Source: Sphingobacteriales bacterium
GTDB lineage: Bacteria > Bacteroidota > Bacteroidia > Chitinophagales > UBA2359
Assembly (NCBI GenBank): GCA_016718845.1
Contig: JADKCK010000107.1
Coordinates: 5,166 to 69,165, forward strand
Reading direction: 5' to 3'
DNA: 64,000 nucleotides
Shown here: one piece after another, positions 55,062 to 62,161 of the stretch
Layout: every line of letters starts with the position of its first letter
Position numbering within the stretch: position 1 is the first letter of the stretch
Translations under genes and position numbers: made by a program
Notes under the pieces: generated by a model
Seen by the model: only the letters and a program-made list of their open reading frames with translations
What the model was told of the DNA's origin: nothing
Database searches by the model: none

Positions 55062-55367
55062 ATGCAAGACATTACCGTAGAAGAACTCAAAAAACGCCTC
55101 GATGCAGGCGAAGATATTATTTTAATTGATGTTCGCGAACCTAGCGAATACGCAGAATTTAACATTGGCGCCGAGCTAATACCCTTAGGCTCGCTACCTG
55201 CTGCCCTCGAACAACTAGAGCCCTACCGTGACCGCGAAATTGTTTTACACTGCCGGTCGGGGGCACGTAGCGCAAACGCCAAAGCATTTATGGAAAAACA
55301 AGGTTTTGCAAATGTACGCAACTTATTGGGCGGAATGATGGAGTGGCAAACTAAATTTGGCAAATAA
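55062..55367 (+). CDS. Single-domain rhodanese
   Basis: This 101-aa sulfurtransferase-fold protein has the domain start DITVEELKKRLDAGEDIILIDVREPSEY. The active-site loop is HCRSGARSA, with Cys as the persulfide carrier, and GGMMEWQ closes the fold. The ATG at 55062 was chosen because the domain begins there; an earlier in-frame ATG lies in the repeated leader. It is cytoplasmic. The cytochrome gene starts 14 bases after its stop, so the two are probably one operon, which hints at a sulfur- or redox-related role. Confidence 0.92.
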   Translation: MQDITVEELKKRLDAGEDIILIDVREPSEYAEFNIGAELIPLGSLPAALEQLEPYRDREIVLHCRSGARSANAKAFMEKQGFANVRNLLGGMMEWQTKFGK

Positions 55368-55381
55368 ATACAATTATTAAA

Positions 55382-57329
55382 TTGTCGAACAATAAACACT
55401 GTACATCTGCTCGCAACAAAACTATTTTAGCTGTTGCGTGTACCTTATTTATTAGCTTATTTTTTTACTGCACATCCGACACAAACCCGTCGGATGTGGC
55501 AGTAGAACCCCCTTTGCCCTACCTAAACCTAAACGATACCGTAAAATATGTAGGTATGGAAACCTGTCGCTCGTGCCATGCCGATAAATACGAAACTTTT
55601 ACCAAAACAGGCATGGGCTTGTCGTTTGACCAAGCCACACACACAAAAGCACCGCAACCTTTAGCCAACATACCACCGTATACGATACGCTAAACAACTT
55701 TTATTATCACCCCTTTTGGCAACACGACTCGCTCTTTATCAAAGAGTACCGCCTTGAGGGTAAAGACACTACACACCTGCGTTTGCAATATATACGCTAC
55801 ATTGTAGGCTCGGGGCAGCACACCAACTCGCACCTTTACGAAGAAAACGGCTATATCTACCAAGCGCCTATCACGTTTTATACCCAAAAAGGTATCTGGG
55901 ATTTAGCACCCGGGTTTGGCGGCGGACACAACTCGCGCTTTAACCGTATTATTGGGCAAGAGTGTATGGCTTGCCACAACGCCCGCTCGGCTTTTGTTGA
56001 TGGCTCAGAAAACCAGTTTTTGAACGTACCGCATGGCATAGACTGCGAGCGCTGCCACGGCGCAGGCGGCGAACACGTGCGCCGAAAATTAGCGGGCGAA
56101 GTAATTGATACCTCAAGCCAAACCGATTTCTCGATTGTAAACCCCCGAAACCTACCCAGCCGCGACTACCAAATGAGCGTTTGCCAACGCTGCCACCTAC
56201 AAGGTATTGCCGTATTGCAAAATAACAAAACTTTTGACAGCTTTAAACCCGGCATGTTGTTGCGCAACGTAATGGACGTTTATCTGCCCGAATACGACGG
56301 CAACCAAACCCAATTTATTATGGCATCGCAGGCGCACCGATTAACCAAAAGCCAATGCTATATAAAATCGGAGATGACTTGCCTAAACTGCCATAACCCA
56401 CATATTAGCGTAAAATACACGCCCAAACAACAGTTTAACAATGCTTGTATAAAATGCCACCAACAAAAAACTTGCTCGCTGCCCGAAGCCAAACGCAAAG
56501 CAAACAACAACGATTGCTCAACTTGCCACATGCCGCCATCGCCAAGCATTGATATACCACATGTAACCGTTCACGACCACTTTATACGCAAACCAATACC
56601 CGAAACCGAAAAGAAAAAAATAGAAAACTTTGTGCGATTAGCCAACGCATCAAACCCTAATCCGTCTGCCCTTAGCCAAGCAAAAGGCTATTTGCATTAT
56701 TTTGAAAGCTACACCAGCGGCAGCACCCCAAGCCTGTTAGACTCAGCCGAACATTACATCAATAAAGCCAAATCAAACCATAATTTACTGCAACTTCTCG
56801 ACCCAACCGTTCATCTGTACTATTTACGCAACAACTATGGCAAAGTTATTGAAACTGCTACTAAGGTGGCTACGCAAAATATTAAAGAAGCATGGACTGC
56901 CTATAGAATAGGCGAGGCTTATTGGCAACAAAAAAATGCCCCAAAATCTGCCGAATACTTTGCACAAGCCGTAAAATTAATGCCTCTAAACCACGATTTT
57001 AATAACAAATTGGCTATGGCATACATTGCCCAAAACCAATTTAAACAAGCCCAACCCATACTCGAAATGGTGGTAAAGAAAACACAAAACACGTATCGGC
57101 ACTTACCAACTTGGGTTTTGTGTACGTAAACATAGGCAATTTAACCGAGGCACAAAAATGCTACCAAAAAGCATTAGCCCTTAACCCCGATTACGAAACC
57201 ACCCTGCTTAACTATGCCGCCTTGCAACTGTTGCTGCAAAACAAGCCCGCCGCCAAAAACTTGTTACAACGAGCCTTAAAAATAAACCCCAATAATAATC
57301 AAGCAAAAGCAATATTGCAGTCAATTTAA
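55382..57329 (+). CDS. Seven-haem c-type cytochrome fused to TPRs, split by two indels
   Basis: The frame rebuilds to 649 aa. It seems to start at TTG (55382); no ATG is available between the rhodanese stop and the signal peptide (ILAVACTLFISLFFYC, possible lipobox Cys). Seven CxxCH haem sites are seen: CRSCH (55565), CMACH (55963), CERCH (56044), CQRCH (56182), CLNCH (56380), CIKCH (56446) and CSTCH (56515). TPRs fill the C-terminal third (AYRIGEAYWQQKNAPKSAEYFAQAV; EAQKCYQKALALNPDYETTLLNYA). One missing A in the run at 55645-55648 and one missing G at 57098-57099 break the frame; repaired sequences read THTKSTATFSQHTTVYD and NTYRALTNLGFVYVNIGN. Periplasmic electron transfer is likely; the partner is unknown. 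Confidence 0.87.
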
Positions 57330-58154
57330 GGCTTTGTTTAGTAACATTAGCCACAACTGTTGACGGATAAATTGACGATAAATGCCGTTGCCCGTTTTTT
57401 TATCAACAAATAACCATATTACACACTTAACGGGGACCTAAAATGTCGATTTTTACACAATAGTGTTGAATGGTGTACATTACCTTAAAAAGTCTAAAAA
57501 CTGCGTTAACCCTAATATTTATGGGTACTTTTTGGTTGATGATGATGTTTGCGTTTGCCGCTCACGTTTAGGATTATGGAGTATTATAGTAACTCTGCTG
57601 GAGGCGTAAAATGACCGGACTTTTCCGCTCCGTAGGATGGTTCGCAAAAATAGCCGAACCTGCTACTTTTAGTGTAGATAGACTTTGGGTGCGCGATAAA
57701 TGCTTATTTGTGCTGGATAAAACCAATATTTATCGAAAATTTAAACCTACCATTGGATAGATTTGTTCAGTAAAATAAGATCGGCCTAAAATCAAACCCC
57801 TTTTGCCAACCCAGTTCTAAAGGAGCTGGTTTACATACTCTGTAAAATCCATACTTCAATCAAACACTTTGAATCTATGAAACCGTACTAACCCAATATT
57901 TATGAAACACCTGCTTTTTTGTTTGTTGATGATGTATTTTTAGACGTAACACAACATCGCCCCATCGTAAAATAGAACGCTGATTTTTTATGATTTTTAT
58001 GATGCCTTATGATTGCTCGCCATGCAATTATCACCGTGTCTCAAAATCTATGTTTCTATGTGTCAAAATAGAACGCTGATTTTTTATGATTGTTCATGAT
58101 TTTCGATTTGCGTAAAGGCATTTCACTCTTTTCCCTTTTCTTCAACCACCTATT
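57330..58154. other. Long intergenic region with gene relics and direct repeats
   Basis: No intact gene is seen. A possible relic lies at 57473-57760. AAAATAGAACGCTGATTTTT followed by TATGATT occurs twice (57969-57995 and 58065-58091). A stretch resembling a signal peptide (MKHLLFCLLMMYF, 57902-57943) stops at once and shares ATATTTATG and GTTGATGATG with the relic's start. Confidence 0.45.
57473..57760 (+). pseudogene. Possible relic of a small secreted protein
   Basis: A GTG-started frame gives a signal-like peptide (LKSLKTALTLIFMGTFW...FAFAAHV) and then hits stops. The same frame resumes at ATG 57611 and runs 49 codons (GWFAKIAEPATFSVDRLWVR...YRKFKPTIG). The spacing and shared frame suggest a decayed gene of about 95 codons. 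The family is not recognised and confidence is low. Confidence 0.3.
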
Positions 58155-60314
58155 ATGGAGGGCAAAAACTTATCGTTTTACCTGCACCATCTCTCGACAC
58201 AAAACACCACGCCCATCACCGATTTGCACAGCCCCGAACAGCGTTTGCAGTTTTTTAGGCAAGTAAGTCAGTTGATGCGGCGTTACGACATTTATTTTAG
58301 ATTAAGCCAAAAAACCGACAATAAACAAACCGCTGCCGAGCAAATTTATGCCTACATTTGCACGTTTATTTTGCACAAAGCCCTTGCCGATAATCAACAC
58401 TTAAAATATGGGGCAGCTTATCAGCGCAACATCGAGGCTTTGTACAAAGCACTACAAACACACCGTTTCGACGATGCTTTTGACACCATTGATGCCCAGT
58501 ATCGCCAAACACAAACCCTACTTAAAAAACACCAAGTTAGGGTGTGGAGCGGTAGTTTTTTGACAGAAATGCGCAATTTGCGCAAAAATACCACGCTGCA
58601 ACTCAACGACATGTTGATTTGGTTGGATATGGTGGCGATGCTTAACCGCCATAGTTTTGCTCATCTGCCCCACGACATTCTGGGCATGGTGTACGAAAAC
58701 TACATGAGACAGTTTGTAAACACCAAATTGGGGCAAGTTTTTACCCCGCCTATATTGGTAGATTTGATGCTCGACGAGGCACAGTTTCGCCCAAATACCC
58801 AATTTATCGACCCCTCGTGTGGGGCAGGCGCGTTTGTGTTGGCAGCTAATTTTAGGGCACAAAAAATAAAAAACGAGCCACATTTATCAACCATAAATCC
58901 CCAATCATCGTTACCAAAAGGTTTAGATATTGCGCCATTTCCATTGTTTTTGGCGCAGGTGGGCTACCTAATGCAAAACCCCGATAGGGTAGGAGAGGAG
59001 GGCTTGCCAATACAACAAACCACCGATTCTATCGCTCAATTGTCGGGCAGCGAACATGCCGAACAGTACGATTTTGTGTTGGGCAACCCGCCTTATTTGG
59101 GTTATAACGAGTGCTGCAAACAAGGTATCGAGGTATTTACGCAACTAAAAGCAAAAAAGGTAAGCCTAAACAACATTTATGGCGTAAATTTGCATAGCGT
59201 ACCCAATAATCCTAAAAAATACGCACCCAAACCCAATTTGTATGCCTTTTTTGTGGCACAAGCCCTACATTTGCTAAAACCACAAGGGGTAATGTGCTAC
59301 CTTATCCCGCAAACCTTGCTAACCGCCGCCGACCTCGACACGCTGCGCCACCATTTGGCACGCCATACGCAAATACAAAAACTGCTTACTTTTAGCGATA
59401 AAGTGTTTGCCGAAAGGGGTAAAAATGCCGACCAAACGGTTTTAACTTCGAGCATGATTTTGGTGGTAAAAAAAGGCTTGCCCGAGCCCAATCATCAAGT
59501 ACAAATAGCACAAATGGAGTGGGAAGGAAGGCAAACGCTACGAACCATTATCAGCCAACAACTGCCACAACAACAGTTGTTAGATAAGTACGAAAACTGG
59601 AATTTTGTGACACAACCGCCTACCTTACAAAAGTTTTGTGCCGATTATGAACAAAATAGCCAACCAATGGTTGTGTATTACGACCATTTGCTTGCCGAAC
59701 AACAATGGGGTAGCCGTTTTTATTTCGACCCGGGCTATATGATTGATTACCGCTTGGCAAAACCTGCGGGCAAGTTTAAAATTCCGCGTTTGGGCATGGG
59801 GTATCAACTAACCGAAAACTATGGTTATTGGCACGCTTTCTCGGACCAAGCCAAAGACCCTAACTACATACGCTTGCGCCAATCGAGCCAAGGTTATGGC
59901 TTGCTGCATACCCAACATAAAATTGTGTGGGCATACAATAGTCCGCAGCGTTTTTACTACATTGCTGGCAACGATGTGTTGGTGCGGTTTCAGGAGTTTG
60001 CCATTGGCAGCAACAACCAAGCCGAAATACTGTATTTGTTTGGCTTGCTCAACTCGTTGGTAACACGCACGGTATTGGATTTTTACCTAAAAAACAAACA
60101 CGAAAAGGACATGTTGGTGGGCATTACGGCACTTAAAAAATATGTGCGCGTACCTATCATAAACACCCCTGAAAAAATAGCTGCCAAAGAACAGTTAATA
60201 GCCCAAGTAAAACAACTATTTGCCGCCGAACAACAACAACAAGCCATCGAACCCATATTATCTGCCATTAACAAAACCGTTTGGAGCTTGTATTTTGGAA
60301 ATGCTATGGATTAA
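58155..60314 (+). CDS. N6-adenine DNA methyltransferase (Eco57I/TaqI-like), apparently without nuclease
   Basis: This 719-aa methylase has a helical N-terminal region (1-180). The AdoMet-binding motif I is FIDPSCGAGAFVLAA (217-231) and the catalytic motif IV is NPPY (311-314, in VLGNPPYLGY), marking a gamma-class N6-adenine enzyme. VFTPPILVDLML precedes motif I. The C-terminal 250 residues resemble a TaqI/Eco57I target-recognition region (RFYFDPGYMIDYRLAKPAGKFKIPRLGMGYQ...KHEKDMLVGITALKKYVRVP). No PD-(D/E)XK or HNH nuclease motif was seen in the protein or in adjacent genes. It may be an orphan regulatory methylase or a solitary restriction-modification remnant. A small antitoxin gene follows. 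Confidence 0.87.
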   Translation: MEGKNLSFYLHHLSTQNTTPITDLHSPEQRLQFFRQVSQLMRRYDIYFRLSQKTDNKQTAAEQIYAYICTFILHKALADNQHLKYGAAYQRNIEALYKALQTHRFDDAFDTIDAQYRQTQTLLKKHQVRVWSGSFLTEMRNLRKNTTLQLNDMLIWLDMVAMLNRHSFAHLPHDILGMVYENYMRQFVNTKLGQVFTPPILVDLMLDEAQFRPNTQFIDPSCGAGAFVLAANFRAQKIKNEPHLSTINPQSSLPKGLDIAPFPLFLAQVGYLMQNPDRVGEEGLPIQQTTDSIAQLSGSEHAEQYDFVLGNPPYLGYNECCKQGIEVFTQLKAKKVSLNNIYGVNLHSVPNNPKKYAPKPNLYAFFVAQALHLLKPQGVMCYLIPQTLLTAADLDTLRHHLARHTQIQKLLTFSDKVFAERGKNADQTVLTSSMILVVKKGLPEPNHQVQIAQMEWEGRQTLRTIISQQLPQQQLLDKYENWNFVTQPPTLQKFCADYEQNSQPMVVYYDHLLAEQQWGSRFYFDPGYMIDYRLAKPAGKFKIPRLGMGYQLTENYGYWHAFSDQAKDPNYIRLRQSSQGYGLLHTQHKIVWAYNSPQRFYYIAGNDVLVRFQEFAIGSNNQAEILYLFGLLNSLVTRTVLDFYLKNKHEKDMLVGITALKKYVRVPIINTPEKIAAKEQLIAQVKQLFAAEQQQQAIEPILSAINKTVWSLYFGNAMD

Positions 60315-60387
60315 AAGGTTTTGCAAGCGAAACTTTTAATCGTCCCTCCATATGCATCTATTAGACTAACGCTAAAAATAAACAAAC

Positions 60388-60630
60388 ATGAACACGTATC
60401 AACTAAATGTCAGTTTCGACCAATTGCTAAGTATTCTTAAACAATGTTCGGTATCCGAAAAACAACAAATTATTACTGAATTGTTGAACGAAAACCCACG
60501 TTTAAAATTTGCTCTATTTATGGAGAAATTTGATAAAGAGGTATTGTCAGACGAAGAAATTAAGGAAGAAATAGATACAGTACGCCAAGAGCGCTACGAA
60601 AAAGGGTATCACCAAATTAAAAAAGCCTAA
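60388..60630 (+). CDS. Antitoxin-like protein of a type II toxin-antitoxin pair
   Basis: This 80-aa protein starts MNTYQLNVSFDQLLSILKQCSVSEKQQIITEL, a pattern seen in small antitoxins that precede PIN-domain toxins in Bacteroidota and Cyanobacteria. The C-terminal half is acidic and helical (FDKEVLSDEEIKEEIDTVRQERYEKGYHQ). The stop overlaps the next ATG (TAATG at 60628-60632), the usual translational coupling of VapBC-type pairs. The downstream toxin is cut to a few residues, so this antitoxin now appears to be alone. Confidence 0.7.
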   Translation: MNTYQLNVSFDQLLSILKQCSVSEKQQIITELLNENPRLKFALFMEKFDKEVLSDEEIKEEIDTVRQERYEKGYHQIKKA

Positions 60631-60668
60631 TGCGTGTAGTTATTGATATTAATATCACCCCTCCCTAA
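60630..60668 (+). pseudogene. Truncated PIN-domain toxin remnant
   Basis: The reading frame MRVVIDINI, then TPP and a stop, matches the conserved first strand of PIN toxins (MRVVIDTN-type, with the first active-site Asp), coupled by TAATG to the antitoxin gene. After nine residues it runs into CACCCCTCCCTAACG and unrelated intergenic DNA. The remaining 120 or so residues of a PIN domain are not found nearby in any frame. Confidence 0.6.
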
Positions 60669-60840
60669 CGTGGCTTTTAACAATAGATTATAAATCACCC
60701 CAAAACATTATTTTAACAACCACAGCCAAAAGCCCACCCCTGCCCCTCCGAGGAGGGGAATTTACCCTGCCAAAAGCCAAAAGCGGACAGCCAAAAGCGG
60801 ACAGCGGACAGCCAATAATCAACAATAAAAAACACAATTT
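60669..60840. repeat. Intergenic repeats before mrp
   Basis: The stretch holds a palindrome CCCCTCCGAGGAGGGG (60743-60758) and several AAAGCGGACAGCC units (60774-60815), the inverse of the element at 12430-12492. No promoter box was identified. Confidence 0.6.
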
Positions 60841-61938
60841 ATGATAACCACCGAAGCAGTACTTAACGCACTTAGTTATGTAGATGACCCCGATTTGCGC
60901 AAAGACCTTGTTACACTAAAGATGGTAGACAGGGTGCATATCGAGGGCAAACGAGTAAGTTTTAGGCTAATTTTAACTACGCCGTCTTGCCCCATGAAAG
61001 ACGAAATTCAGCGAGCCTGTATCAATGCCATCAAACATTTGGTGGATAAAGAAGCCGAAGTGACGATAGATGTTACCTCGCAAGTAACTACTTATAGGCA
61101 GGACAATGGCGCTGTATTGCCCAACGTAAAAAACATTATTGCCGTGGCATCGGGCAAAGGTGGTGTGGGTAAATCTACGGTAGCGGTTAATTTGGCATTG
61201 GGTTTGGCAAAACAAGGCTCGGCGGTAGGCTTAATAGATGCCGATATTTATGGTCCGTCTATACCTACCATCACTAGAACCTAATAAAGGCAGACAACCC
61301 ATGCTAACCACCATTAATGGGCAGCAAAAAATATTGCCCATTGAGCAGTACGGCATAAAAACGCTATCGATAGGGTTTTTGGCAGATGAAAAACAAGCGG
61401 TTGTGTGGCGCGGTCCTATGGCATCGTCGGCACTGCGGCAGTTTATTACCGACGCACATTGGGGCGATTTGGATTACCTTGTTATTGACCTGCCCCCCGG
61501 CACCGGCGACATACACCTAACCTTAGCCCAATTAAGGTCCCATTACGGGGTGCAGTTATTGTTACTACGCCCCAAGATGTAGCCAAAGCCGATGTAGTAA
61601 AAGCTATTGGCATGTTTAGGTTGCCACAAATTAACGTGCCTATATTGGGTTTGGTCGAGAACATGGCGTATTTTGTGCCGCCCGATATGCCCAACAAAAA
61701 ATACTTTATCTTTGGGCAAGGTGCCGGTCAGTCGCTTTGCGACGAGTATAACCTGCCCTATTTAGCCCAACTGCCCATAAACGCCAGCGTTTGCGAGCAT
61801 GGCGACAACGGCTTGCCCGTAGTGATGAGCAACGACCCCGCCGCCGCCGCCTTCGAGGACTTGGCACAACGTACCGCACAGCAAGTGGCTATACGCAATG
61901 CTAATTTGGCAGCCACACAGCCTATTGTGATGAAGTAG
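60841..61938 (+). CDS. mrp: Mrp/ApbC-type Fe-S cluster carrier ATPase, broken by two frame changes
   Basis: Rebuilt, the gene encodes 365 aa, the normal family length. Residues 1-85 are a MIP18/DUF59-type domain (VDDPDLRKDLVTLKMV; TTPSCPM). The ParA-like P-loop is VASGKGGVGKSTVAVNLA (102-119), followed by LIDADIYGPSIPT. Later motifs are VWRGPMASSALRQFI, LDYLVIDLPPGTGDIHLTLAQL, VTTPQDVAKADVVKAI and LGLVENMAYF. The C-terminal CxxC of proteobacterial Mrp is absent, as is usual in this phylum. The frame changes near 61265-61285 (net one extra base) and near 61530-61560 (net two extra bases or one missing). It would load Fe-S clusters onto apoproteins. Two breaks within 300 bases suggest poor local sequence quality. 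Confidence 0.82.
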
Positions 61939-61957
61939 GTTTTTTGCAGTGGGCAAT

Positions 61958-62077
61958 AAAAGACGATATGTGTTGTGTCTAGCGTTTTGATACATGACAA
62001 AAGCACGATATATATTGTGGATAGCACAATGATGCATGACAAAAGCACGATAGTTGGTGTGGGTAGCGCAATAAAAA
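61958..62077. repeat. Degenerate 42-bp tandem repeat, three units
   Basis: Units start at 61958, 61999 and 62041 with AAAAG-(CAC)GATA and contain TAGCRYAAT-like and ATRCATGAC segments. The period is 41-42 bases and the units are diverged. It lies between mrp and the broken minus-strand gene. Confidence 0.55.
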
Positions 62078-62109
62078 GCGGTTCAAACCTAATTGGTCTG
62101 AACCGCTTT
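62075..62109 (-). terminator. Terminator of the minus-strand gene at the window end
   Basis: A 15-bp stem (62075-62089 with 62095-62109) has one pair that is G-U on the minus strand and A-C on the plus strand, which favours the minus direction. The T run after it on the minus strand agrees. It lies about 50 bases beyond the stop at 62162. Confidence 0.65.
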
Positions 62110-62161
62110 CTGTTGTGTAGTTGTGGTATAGCCTAGATAATGTTTATTATTTTGGGGTATT

